A DNA stretch of 64,000 nucleotides, taken from assembly GCA_003279715.1 (NCBI GenBank), contig QCGY01000001.1, positions 1 to 64,000 of the forward strand, written 5' to 3'. Of the stretch, positions 17,741 to 26,576 are shown in pieces. Numbering within the stretch: position 1 is the stretch's first letter; each line of letters begins with the position of its first letter. The notes under the pieces were generated by a model. The model saw nothing but the letters and a program-made list of their open reading frames with translations, was not told the origin of the DNA and made no database searches. The position numbers were made by a program, and so were the translations under genes. This stretch comes from Pelagibacteraceae bacterium AG-390-D18. GTDB lineage: Bacteria; Pseudomonadota; Alphaproteobacteria; Pelagibacterales; Pelagibacteraceae.

Positions 17741-19114
17741 TTAATTTAAATCAAAAATCTTTCCTGGATTCATGATATTATTTTCGTCTAAACTTCTTTT
17801 AATTGCTTTCATCACAGGAATATTGTCTAGATGCTCTCTTAGGAGATAATGTTTTTTTTGTAGACCAATTCCATGTTCTCCTGTTATGGTTCCTTCTAAC
17901 TCAAGTGCTTTGTTAATCAAATTATCACTGTACAGTCTAATTCTTTTTTGTTTTTCTTTATCTTCAGGGTCATACAAAATAATTGAGTGGAAATTTCCAT
18001 CTCCTACATGACCAACCATTGGAGCAGTTAAATCTAGTTTTTTTACTTCATTTTCTGCCCATGAGATACATTCAACTAATCTTGATATAGGTACACAAAC
18101 ATCTGTAGAATATACCTTCATGTTATTTCCTAATGCTTTAACAGAATAATAAACATCATGTCTTGCTTTCCATAATTTTTTTTGTTCTTCAGGTGAAGAT
18201 GCCCATTGAAAGTCACTTCCATTATTATTTTTAGACAATTCTTCTACAATACTTATTGCCTCATTATTTGTCATTTCACTTCCATGAAATTCAAAAAAAA
18301 GAGTTGGTGAAGGTTTAATATTATCTAATTTAGAATATTTAATACTTATCTCCATTTGATCTTTGTTCAGCATTTCAATTCTTGCTATTGGAACTCCATA
18401 CTGAATTACTTCTTGTGCCGTTTTAACTGCTGCGTCTAAATCTGGAAAATAACAAACTGCACTCATTATACTTTCTGGAATTGGTGACAACCTAACTTGT
18501 ACTTCTGTAATTATTCCAAGTGTACCTTCCGAGCCTATAAAAAGATTGGTTAAATTATATCCTGCTGAAGTTTTTTTAGTTCTAGCACCAGTTTTAATAA
18601 TTTCTCCATTTGGCATAACTACTGTTAGACCTGAAATTACAGTTCTCATAGTTCCATATTTGACTGCCATAGTTCCAGAAGCAGATGTTGATGCCATTCC
18701 TCCAAGGGCAGCGTCTGCTCCTGGATCAATTGGAAAAAAAACTCCATCCTCTCTTAAATATTCATTTAATTGTTTTCTTGTAACATTTGCCTGAACTCTG
18801 CAATCAAAGTCTTCAGCATTAACTGACAAAACTTTATTCATTTTCTCTAACGAGATTGTGATACCATTTGAATTACCAACTGCATTTCCTTCTAAAGAAG
18901 TTCCCGTCCCAAATGGAACAACAGGTATTTTGTGATCATTACACAATTTTAAAATTTTAGAGACCTCTTCATTGGTTTCAGGAAAAACTACTGCTTGAGA
19001 TAAAACTGGATCATAAGTATCCTCACCCCTTGCATAATTAGCTCTTGTGGACTCTGAAGTTGAAAATCTTCCATTAAAAATTTTCTTTAATTCATCTTGA
19101 ACTTGCTCATTCAT
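17741..19114 (-). CDS. FAD-linked D-2-hydroxyacid (D-lactate/glycolate) dehydrogenase, GlcD/Dld family
   Basis: 457 residues. The FAD-binding type 4 domain has VPFGTGTSLEGNAVG and GMASTSASGTMAVKYGTM. The C-terminal oxidase domain ends with GHVGDGNFHSII, GTITGEHGIG and NPGKIFDLN, all typical of the cytochrome-linked D-lactate dehydrogenase/GlcD group. No GlcE or GlcF partner is adjacent, which favours a stand-alone D-lactate type enzyme passing electrons to the respiratory chain. It is encoded in the hydroxy-acid run. Confidence 0.87.
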   Translation of the reverse strand: MNEQVQDELKKIFNGRFSTSESTRANYARGEDTYDPVLSQAVVFPETNEEVSKILKLCNDHKIPVVPFGTGTSLEGNAVGNSNGITISLEKMNKVLSVNAEDFDCRVQANVTRKQLNEYLREDGVFFPIDPGADAALGGMASTSASGTMAVKYGTMRTVISGLTVVMPNGEIIKTGARTKKTSAGYNLTNLFIGSEGTLGIITEVQVRLSPIPESIMSAVCYFPDLDAAVKTAQEVIQYGVPIARIEMLNKDQMEISIKYSKLDNIKPSPTLFFEFHGSEMTNNEAISIVEELSKNNNGSDFQWASSPEEQKKLWKARHDVYYSVKALGNNMKVYSTDVCVPISRLVECISWAENEVKKLDLTAPMVGHVGDGNFHSIILYDPEDKEKQKRIRLYSDNLINKALELEGTITGEHGIGLQKKHYLLREHLDNIPVMKAIKRSLDENNIMNPGKIFDLN

Positions 19115-19152
19115 ATAATGAATACTAGTAAAAAATTATGAAAAAATACAGC

Positions 19153-20319
19153 TTATTTAGTTAGCATTTTCTTAATATTTTCCAAAGCTTGAGAAATATT
19201 ATCTTGTGAGGCTGCAAAACTAAACCTTACATAATCTTTTGATGTTTTGCCAAATGCAGTACCAGGCACAATTGCCACACCAGCCTCGTGCATTGCTTTT
19301 TTACAAAATTCTGCGCCATCCATTCCTGTGCCAATTACTTTTGGAAAGGCGTAAAAAGCTCCCCCTGGTAAACTACACTCAACACCTGGCAAACTATTTA
19401 GACCATCATGAATTAATTTTCTTCTTTGTGTAAATTTTTCCATCATAGCGTTAATCGAATCATCTGGACCATCTAGTGCTGCAATTCCCGCAAATTGTGC
19501 AGCAGCATTTACACATGAAACACTATTGATTAACAATTTATTAACATGTGGAATTAAATTTTCAGGCCAAAAACTCCATCCTAATCTCCATCCTGTCATT
19601 GAGTAAGCTTTGCTCCATCCTTCTAAAACAATTAGTCTTTCTCTTAATTCAGGATAATTAAAAAAAGTTGGCATTTCTTTACCATCAAAAATTTGCCGGC
19701 TATAAATTTCATCACTTAAAATGGTTACATGAGGATGTTTTTTAAGACCATCAGCTAATTTATCAATCTCTGATTTTTCTACAAAACTACCTGTAGGATT
19801 ATTTGGGTTAATGAGTATCAACAATCTAGTTTTATCTGTAATTAGAGATAAGATTTTTTCTGCACTAAATTTTAAATCTTTATCTTCAGTAAGATCATAT
19901 GGTACTGGTGTCGATCCAGTAAAGTTAATCATAGATTCATAAATTGGAAAAGCAGGTGTTGGGTGAATAATTTCAGCACCAGGCTCCCCAAAACACTGAA
20001 TAGCATAACTCATTGTTGGTTTACCACCTGGCATAATAATAATTCTTTCAGGGTCAATATCTTGATTATAAAGTTTTTTAATTTTTCTAGTAACCGATTG
20101 TCTGCACTCTAAAATTCCATTAGATAATACATATCCGTGATGACCATCATCTAAAGCTTTTTTGGCTGCTTCAACCACATGTTTTGGTGTCTTAAAATCT
20201 GGCTGACCCAACCCTAAATGGATCATAGAATTGCCTTGAGCTTCTAATTTTTTTGCTTCAGCAAGTACGCTAAATGCAGATTCAGTTCCTAATCTATCTA
20301 AACTTTTTGCCAATTTCAT
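19153..20319 (-). CDS. Class I/II pyridoxal-phosphate aminotransferase
   Basis: 388 residues of fold type I. The PLP Lys is in EGWSKAYSMTGWRLGW; other family motifs are LGLGQPDF, NPNNPTG, LSDEIYSRQ and VRFSFAAS. It resembles the aspartate/aromatic aminotransferase group (AspC/YbdL-like), so the amino donor and keto acid cannot be fixed from sequence. The neighbours suggest it links 2-keto acids made by the adjacent hydroxy-acid oxidases to amino acids. The 17-38 base gaps on both sides support one operon. Confidence 0.87.
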   Translation of the reverse strand: MKLAKSLDRLGTESAFSVLAEAKKLEAQGNSMIHLGLGQPDFKTPKHVVEAAKKALDDGHHGYVLSNGILECRQSVTRKIKKLYNQDIDPERIIIMPGGKPTMSYAIQCFGEPGAEIIHPTPAFPIYESMINFTGSTPVPYDLTEDKDLKFSAEKILSLITDKTRLLILINPNNPTGSFVEKSEIDKLADGLKKHPHVTILSDEIYSRQIFDGKEMPTFFNYPELRERLIVLEGWSKAYSMTGWRLGWSFWPENLIPHVNKLLINSVSCVNAAAQFAGIAALDGPDDSINAMMEKFTQRRKLIHDGLNSLPGVECSLPGGAFYAFPKVIGTGMDGAEFCKKAMHEAGVAIVPGTAFGKTSKDYVRFSFAASQDNISQALENIKKMLTK

Positions 20320-20336
20320 TTACATTTACCTCTCTT

Positions 20337-21488
20337 CTATTTTTTATAGATTATTTTTGAATTATCTAGCTCTTTTAAACTTTTACAACCCATTAATATC
20401 ATATTGCGTCGAATCTCATCATGCATATTTTGCAAAACACGTTCTACACCTTGTTGACCTCCAGCTCCTAATGAAAATAAAAACATCTTACCAAAACTAC
20501 AGGCTTTTGCACCTGCGGCTAAAGCTTTTAAAACATGAGTTCCTCTTCTAACTCCTCCATCTAAAATAATTTCCAATTTATCTCCAACTGCATCAGATAT
20601 AGCTTTAACTTGATCAAATGGAGATCTAGATCCATCAAGTTGTCTTCCTCCATGATTTGAAATCATTATAGCTGTACATCCAATATCAATAGCTCTTTTT
20701 GCATCTTCTACAGACATCACTCCTTTTAAGGCAAAGGGTCCATTCCACCTTTTAATGCAGTATTCTGCATCCTTCCAGTTCATTGCTGGATCGTATTGTT
20801 CATTAATATAGTCAATAACCGATTTAGCAATATTTGTTCCTTTGTCTGTTTTATTTTTAATATTTGCAAGTTCAAATTTTTTATTAGTCAAATACTTAAA
20901 GACCCACTCAGGACGCATTGCAAAACTTAACAAACTTTCAAGAGTTAATTTTGGTGGAGTTGTAAATCCAGTTCGATGATCTCTTTCTCTATTACCTGCA
21001 ACTAAAGTATCTACTGTTAAACAAAGGCCATTAAAATTTGCAGCTCTACACCTATCAATTAAGTCATCTGTGATAGATTGATCCTTATGAACATATAATT
21101 GAAAAAGTTTAGGACAGTTTGAAATTTCAGCAACTTCTTCAATTGAAAAAGAGGCCATTGTAGACATACTATACATAGTTCCATGTTTTTCAGCCGCTCT
21201 TGCTGACGCTTTGTCTCCTTCTGGTGTATATAAACTTTGCATTGCACATGGTGATAGAAAAAGTGGCATATCAATTTTTTTTCCAAAAACAGTCGTAGAT
21301 AAATCAGGTTCACCGACACTTGCCAAAATATTTGGGACTAAGTCACAATCATTAAATGCATTTGTGTTTCTATTTAAAGTAACCTCATCATCTGATCCAC
21401 CATCTATGTAATGAAAAATTGGGGCAGGTAATTTTTTTTTAGCTAACTTTCTAAAATCATGAAAATTATAACAGTCATCTAAATTCAT
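20337..21488 (-). CDS. FMN-dependent alpha-hydroxy-acid oxidase/dehydrogenase (copy 1)
   Basis: 383 residues, the size of LldD/glycolate oxidase. Key segments are FHYIDGGSDDE (substrate Tyr), FQLYVHKD, LTVDT, the FMN Lys in ALKGVMS, and SNHGGRQLDGS with the catalytic His followed by the substrate Arg. It oxidises an L-2-hydroxy acid such as lactate or glycolate to the keto acid. It is clearly a paralogue of the gene 2 bases upstream (same N-terminal pattern FRKLAKKKLP). Confidence 0.88.
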   Translation of the reverse strand: MNLDDCYNFHDFRKLAKKKLPAPIFHYIDGGSDDEVTLNRNTNAFNDCDLVPNILASVGEPDLSTTVFGKKIDMPLFLSPCAMQSLYTPEGDKASARAAEKHGTMYSMSTMASFSIEEVAEISNCPKLFQLYVHKDQSITDDLIDRCRAANFNGLCLTVDTLVAGNRERDHRTGFTTPPKLTLESLLSFAMRPEWVFKYLTNKKFELANIKNKTDKGTNIAKSVIDYINEQYDPAMNWKDAEYCIKRWNGPFALKGVMSVEDAKRAIDIGCTAIMISNHGGRQLDGSRSPFDQVKAISDAVGDKLEIILDGGVRRGTHVLKALAAGAKACSFGKMFLFSLGAGGQQGVERVLQNMHDEIRRNMILMGCKSLKELDNSKIIYKK

Positions 21489-21490
21489 GG

Positions 21491-22639
21491 TTATCTAAAT
21501 CTTAAATTATTTCTATTAAGATCACTAATTTTAGTACATCCCATTAATTTCATATCCCTTATTAATTCTGTCTTATATTTTTCAATGGCTCGTTCAACAC
21601 CTGCCTGACCTCCAGCTGCTAATGCATAAAGATATAATCTTCCACCCGAACAAGCTTTAGCACCTAATGATAAGGCCTTAAGCATATGAGTTCCTCTGTG
21701 AATTCCACCTTCACAAATAACATCAAGTTTATCTCCAACAGCATCAACAATTTCTGCTAACTGATCAAAAGGGGCTCTAGACCCATCAAGTTGTCTTCCT
21801 CCATGATTTGAAACCATTATACCTGTGCAACCAATATCAACTGCTCGTTTTGCATCATCAACACTCATAATGCCTTTTAATGCAAAATGACCTCCCCACT
21901 GGGAACAAAGTTTTTCAGCATCTTTCCAGTTCATAGATTGATCCAACATAGTAGAAAAATAATTTCCTATTGAGGTATTGGTGTCTGTGCCTTCTTTTAC
22001 ATGATCTTGAAGATGAGGTAGTTCAAATTTTCCTTTTGTTAAATAATTAATCCCCCACATTGGTTTTGTAGCGAAACTAAATAAGCTAGATAATGTTAAT
22101 TTAGGGGGTGAGGTAAAACCTGTCCTTAAATCCCTTTCACGATTTCCTCCTGTAATTGTATCTACTGTTAAAGCCATAACATCAAATTTAGCTGCTTTAG
22201 CTCTTTCCAAGCAAGCATCATTTAAACCTCTATCTTTATGAAAATAGAACTGAAACATCTTAGGAGTATCAATCATAGAAGATATTTCTTCCACACTTAC
22301 GGTAGCTAATGCTGAAACACCAAACATGGTATTATATTTTTTTGCTGCTTTTCCAACTGCTCTTTCACCATCATAGTGAAATAATCTTTGTAAGGCTGTT
22401 GGTGCTAAATAAAAAGGTAGATCTAACTTTTTTCCAAAAATTGTTGTTGATAAATCAACATTCTCTACACCTCTCAAAACATTCGGAACTAAATCAACAT
22501 CATCAAATGCACTAGTATTTCTAGCATAAGTAATCTCATCATCTGCAGCTCCATCGATGTAGTGAAAGATAGGTGATGGCAACTTTTTTTTAGCTAATTT
22601 TCTAAAATCACCAAAATTATGACAATCATTTAAATTCAT
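21491..22639 (-). CDS. FMN-dependent alpha-hydroxy-acid oxidase/dehydrogenase (copy 2)
   Basis: 382 residues, a tandem paralogue of the next gene. It keeps FHYIDGAADDE, FQFYFHKD, LTVDT, ALKGIMS and SNHGGRQLDGS, so the flavin site and catalytic His-Arg are intact. Differences cluster in the substrate-facing loops (for example YLAPTALQRLF versus FLSPCAMQSLY), which suggests a different hydroxy acid rather than redundancy. It starts 8 bases after the PagL-like gene. Gap to copy 1 is 2 bases. Confidence 0.88.
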   Translation of the reverse strand: MNLNDCHNFGDFRKLAKKKLPSPIFHYIDGAADDEITYARNTSAFDDVDLVPNVLRGVENVDLSTTIFGKKLDLPFYLAPTALQRLFHYDGERAVGKAAKKYNTMFGVSALATVSVEEISSMIDTPKMFQFYFHKDRGLNDACLERAKAAKFDVMALTVDTITGGNRERDLRTGFTSPPKLTLSSLFSFATKPMWGINYLTKGKFELPHLQDHVKEGTDTNTSIGNYFSTMLDQSMNWKDAEKLCSQWGGHFALKGIMSVDDAKRAVDIGCTGIMVSNHGGRQLDGSRAPFDQLAEIVDAVGDKLDVICEGGIHRGTHMLKALSLGAKACSGGRLYLYALAAGGQAGVERAIEKYKTELIRDMKLMGCTKISDLNRNNLRFR

Positions 22640-22647
22640 TAGTTTAT

Positions 22648-23148
22648 TTAGAAGTTTTTAATAAAATTAAACATATAACTATTTGCCCCAGGATTTTTGT
22701 CTCCTATACTTGCATTAGATACATGATTATAAGAAATAGCAATTTTAGAGTTATTTGATGAACTATATGAAATCTGAACTTCAGATTTAAATTCAAGAGC
22801 ATGACCTAAATCTTTTCCATCTCCTTTATGGTACAAGCCAGGCGCAAAACTAGGTGTGAACGTTATAGCACCCATATCAACGTTCCACTCAATTCCAGTA
22901 TAAAAATATGCAGCTGAATTTTCAGTTATAAAGCCACCAGTAATTGGTGAAATATTTCCTAAGAAAGTATCTCTTTCAAGGTTTTCATTTTGATGTTGAA
23001 AACCAACCAACATCGCTGCTTGCTTATCATCACTAAAGTCAAAATTACCAGTATAAAAATTATATTGATGATTGTTGATTTCAGTTGCAAATAATTTGGT
23101 TGTAGTAAAAAATATAACTAAAAATATGTTTAATTTTTTAACGCTCAT
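22648..23148 (-). CDS. PagL-like lipid A 3-O-deacylase (acyloxyacyl hydrolase family)
   Basis: 166 residues: a Sec signal peptide (cleavage near LFA-TE) followed by alternating polar/hydrophobic strands typical of a small outer-membrane barrel. The C-terminal motif YNHVSNASIGDKNPG, with His142 and Ser144, matches the catalytic His-x-Ser-N and NPG region of PagL. Glu119 in the ALEFKS stretch resembles the conserved EF segment. The predicted role is removal of a fatty acyl chain from lipid A in the outer membrane. Placement between ccmH and the hydroxy-acid oxidases gives no functional clue. Confidence 0.8.
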   Translation of the reverse strand: MSVKKLNIFLVIFFTTTKLFATEINNHQYNFYTGNFDFSDDKQAAMLVGFQHQNENLERDTFLGNISPITGGFITENSAAYFYTGIEWNVDMGAITFTPSFAPGLYHKGDGKDLGHALEFKSEVQISYSSSNNSKIAISYNHVSNASIGDKNPGANSYMFNFIKNF

Positions 23149-23164
23149 TCTTGTTAATATCAGA

Positions 23165-23531
23165 TTATTTTTGTTTTTTTAAAAATTTATTAAAGATTAT
23201 TGCACCACCAACAAAGAATATCAATAGAGGTAATAGCCATAGAAAATAAGTATTTTTATTAAACAAGGGATCATATAAAATCCAATCACCATATTTACTT
23301 TGAAAATAAGAATAAATTTGATTTTCAGATAGTCCCTCATTAATTTTATTATCAACTACAATTTTTAAACTGTTTGCAAATTCTGAGTCAGAGTCATAAA
23401 CAGATTGTCCTTGACAAATCAAGCAACGTAGGTTTTTTGTAATTTTATTTTTGAGAACCTCATTATCAGCTTTCAAATTATTGAAAGGAAAAATAAAAAA
23501 AAATGACTAAAAATAATTTTAATATCTTCAT
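23165..23531 (-). pseudogene. ccmH: Cytochrome c maturation protein CcmH, +1 frameshift in A9 run
   Basis: The conserved part (103 residues from a TTG at 23476) has the redox motif LRCLICQGQS and a C-terminal membrane helix, but lacks a signal peptide. An ATG at 23531 starts a signal-like sequence (MKILKLFLVIFF) in another frame and stops after 17 codons. Removing one base from the 9-base A/T run at 23495-23503 joins them into a normal 121-residue CcmH with a clean signal peptide. The ATG overlaps the ccmG stop as ATGA, which supports it as the true start. CcmH reduces apocytochrome c thiols before haem attachment. Confidence 0.85.
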
Positions 23532-24046
23532 TTTATAAATAATTTGATCTCTTGCAGAGATCCTTTACTAAGTGGTCCTATATATTTCCTAATAATTTTA
23601 TTATTATTGATTAAAAAAGATTCTGGAACACCATAAGCACCCCATTCAATCGCATTAGTACCCTTATTATCAAAAATTATATTATCATAGGGATTTCCAA
23701 GGTCTTTTAAAAAATCATTAGCATTTTTTTTTGTATCTTTGTAATTGATACCAATTATTTCTAAATCATTATTTTGAGACAGCTCCATTAAAATTGGATG
23801 TTCTTGCTTACAAGGTACACACCAAGAAGACCAAATATTTAATAAATAAAATTTATTAGAATTAAAAATTTCAAGTGTATTGATTATTTCATCTGAATTA
23901 AATAATTTAACTGAAACTGAAGGTACTTCAAAAATTGTTTTTGAATCTGGGGTATAAATATTTGTATTCTGTAAACCTTTATAAAAAATGACAAAGATGA
24001 TTATAAAAACAAAAATAATTGAAAATGGTAATATTTTATTTTTCAT
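23528..24046 (-). CDS. ccmG: Thiol:disulfide interchange protein CcmG/DsbE
   Basis: 172 residues with an N-terminal membrane anchor (about 6-23) and a periplasmic thioredoxin fold carrying WCVPC and the cis-Pro region GVPESFLI. It keeps CcmH and apocytochrome cysteines reduced for haem ligation. It overlaps ccmF by 11 bases and ccmH by the ATGA sequence. The reading frame is intact, unlike its two ccm neighbours. Confidence 0.92.
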   Translation of the reverse strand: MKNKILPFSIIFVFIIIFVIFYKGLQNTNIYTPDSKTIFEVPSVSVKLFNSDEIINTLEIFNSNKFYLLNIWSSWCVPCKQEHPILMELSQNNDLEIIGINYKDTKKNANDFLKDLGNPYDNIIFDNKGTNAIEWGAYGVPESFLINNNKIIRKYIGPLSKGSLQEIKLFIK

Positions 24047-25917
24047 ATTCTTTTTTTACAAAACTTATTAATCCACCAAAACTAATCAAAATTACTGCTA
24101 TCCAAATCCATAACATAAATGGTTTAACCTGATACCTAACATTAAAAAATTCTTGATTTTGTACTATATTAATAACCATAAACTTATCTGATAATAATGT
24201 TGTTTTAATATCAGCTTCACTAGTAGTAATATTTGGTTGATTATATATTCTTAACTCTGGGGATAAATTTTCTATTTTACCTTTTGAGTCTTGAATAATA
24301 AAATTACCTATTATTGATTTATAATTTTCTCCTTCTTTTTGATTAAGGCTTTCAAAAACTATTTTTGTCTTAGTATTCTCAAAACTTTGTCCCACTTTTA
24401 GATTTGTGATAATTTCACTTGAAAACAAACTGTTAAATAAAATGCTCAAAATTAATAAGCTAAAACCAAAATGAGCTGTATTTTGTGCTAAATTTTTAAA
24501 CCTCTTACTGAAGAAATCTCTCAATGTAATAAAAAATAGATATAAGGCACTCGAAATCAAAATTGTATTTATCAAAAAACTAGAGCTAAAATTTTTAATA
24601 ATAAAGATAGATAATAAAATTGAAATTATTAATAATGTGAATAAATAAATTTTGTCTTCTAAATTTGATTTAATCCATTTTAACTTTGGTCCAATTGCCA
24701 TAATCAACAAAAAAGGAATTAAAAACGGTATAATTAATTTGTGATAAAAAGGCGGTCCTACGGATATTTTTTGAGATGACAAAACATCAAGAAAAATAGG
24801 ATAAGTAGTACCAATTAGAACAACCGATAAAAAATACATCATAAACCAATTATTAATTATTATGGCTGTTTCCTTACTCATCAAAAAAAAATTGCTTGAA
24901 TTATCTTTGCTAGTTTTATGAAAAAAGAAGAAAATAAATAATGAAAGAAAAATTAAAGAAAATAAAAATATTAAAATAAATAAGCCTCTCTCTGGATCAT
25001 TTGCAAAGGTATGTACAGAATTAAGAATTCCTGATCTAACCAAGAATGTACCACTCATACTAAGGGTAAATGTTGATATTGATAAGATTATAACCCAAGA
25101 GGTTAGGATTAATTTTTTTTCCAAAACAAGAATACAGTGTAAAAGTGTTGTTAATGCTAACCATGGCATTAAAGAAACATTTTCAACTGGGTCCCAAAAC
25201 CAAAAGCCTCCCCACCCTAACTCATAATAAGCCCAAATTGATCCCAATAAAATTCCAAGAGTTAAAAAAATCCATGAACTTAAAACCCATTTTTTAATAT
25301 GAGATGCCCATTTTTTTGAAATAATATTTAAGGTTGTTGCAGCCAAAACTGATGAAAAAATAATTGAAGAGCCTACATACCCTAAATATAAAATAGGTGG
25401 ATGAATTGCTAAAGCAGGATCTTGTAGTATTGGATTAAGCCCCAAACCCTCTGTTGGTATCGGATAAATATGATTAAACGGATTTGATGTTTTGATCAAA
25501 AAAATAAAAAAACCAATAATGATAATCTCCTGAAATACTAAAGTTAAAACTCTATATTTTACAGGTTGATTTTTAGTCCTTATTAAAAAAATTAGAATAA
25601 ACAATGTTAAAACAAGCAGCCACAACAACAAGCTTCCTTCATGATTGCCCCAGGTTCCAGCAATTTTATAAAAAATTGGTTTAGTTGTATGAGAATTATT
25701 AAAAACAGTCTCATTACTAAAATCAGATATAACAAATGATAAAACTAAACAAAAAAAAACTAATTACAACTAAAAAAAATTGTAAAAAAGTAAATAATAA
25801 AATTTTAGTATCTAATACTTGAGAATTTCTAAAATTTATTGCAGAAAAATAGAAAAGAAATAATCCGAAAAAAAGTCCTAAAATTAATGAATAGTTTCCA
25901 ATAACGCTAAGTAGCAT
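24036..25917 (-). pseudogene. ccmF: Cytochrome c haem lyase subunit CcmF, +1 frameshift in A9 run
   Basis: CcmF is the polytopic inner-membrane haem lyase subunit. The N-terminal frame (ATG 25917, MLLSVIGNYSL) runs to a stop at 25723. The rest, including WGGFWFWDPVENVSLMPW and the C-terminal periplasmic and membrane parts, lies in the next frame. Deleting one base of the A9 run at 25751-25759 restores a continuous protein of 626 residues, including the expected segment VISDFSNETVFNNSHT and GTWGNHEGS. The span is 1882 bases, exactly 3n+1. No other lesion is visible. Confidence 0.88.
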
Positions 25918-25918
25918 A

Positions 25919-26338
25919 TTATTTTTCTCCAAGAGCCTGTTTTACTTCTGGAGGCATATAATTTTCGTCATGTTTTGCTAAAATTTTTGTTGCAGAAAAA
26001 AAATTTCGATCTTTTAAAAATCCTTCTGCTACTACTCCCTTGCCTTCTTCAAAAAGATTTGGGATTGCCCCTGTATAGGTAACAGTTATTTCATTTTTAA
26101 AATCTGTAATCACGAACTTCACTTCGCTAGCTTTTACCAAAATAGAATTTTTTTTTACCATTCCACCTACTCTAATTTTTTTTTTATCTAATTCTGATAG
26201 AACTTTAATTTCAGATGGTGATTGAAAGTATACTACGTTTTCTTCAAGAGACTTTAAAACAAGTAATGCTGTTAAAATTAATGTAATTAAAACAAGTACT
26301 ACAAACAAAAACCTTAATTTAACTTTACGACCATACAT
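25919..26338 (-). CDS. ccmE: Cytochrome c-type biogenesis protein CcmE (haem chaperone)
   Basis: 139 residues: one N-terminal membrane anchor, then an OB-fold periplasmic domain. The haem-binding His is in [12 protein letters not shown], the family signature HxxxY. It carries haem from CcmC to CcmF/CcmH. Intact frame. It lies one base upstream of the ccmF ATG and 10 bases after ccmD. Confidence 0.93.
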   Translation of the reverse strand: MYGRKVKLRFLFVVLVLITLILTALLVLKSLEENVVYFQSPSEIKVLSELDKKKIRVGGMVKKNSILVKASEVKFVITDFKNEITVTYTGAIPNLFEEGKGVVAEGFLKDRNFFSATKILAKHDENYMPPEVKQALGEK

Positions 26339-26348
26339 GGTTTAAAAG

Positions 26349-26576
26349 TTAATTGTTTGTGGCGTTAGCTAAAATTTCTTTGTTTATTCTTTGTGATTTT
26401 GCAGATTTAGCTTTCTCAGAGTTCAGAGATCCAAATTTAGCTACAAATTTATTTTGTTCCTTAATAAATTGAACTTTTGTAATTAAATATAGAGCTGAAA
26501 AACTCAAAAGTGTAAAACTGAAAGCAGACAATACGTAAACTCCGTATCCGTTCATAAAAAGTAATTCATTAATCAT
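26349..26576 (-). CDS. ccmD: Haem exporter protein CcmD
   Basis: 75 residues, with one membrane helix preceded by the typical NGYGVYVLSAF and followed by a basic, soluble tail. CcmD tethers holo-CcmE release from the CcmABC complex. It overlaps the end of ccmC by 4 bases. Intact. Confidence 0.85.
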   Translation of the reverse strand: MINELLFMNGYGVYVLSAFSFTLLSFSALYLITKVQFIKEQNKFVAKFGSLNSEKAKSAKSQRINKEILANATNN

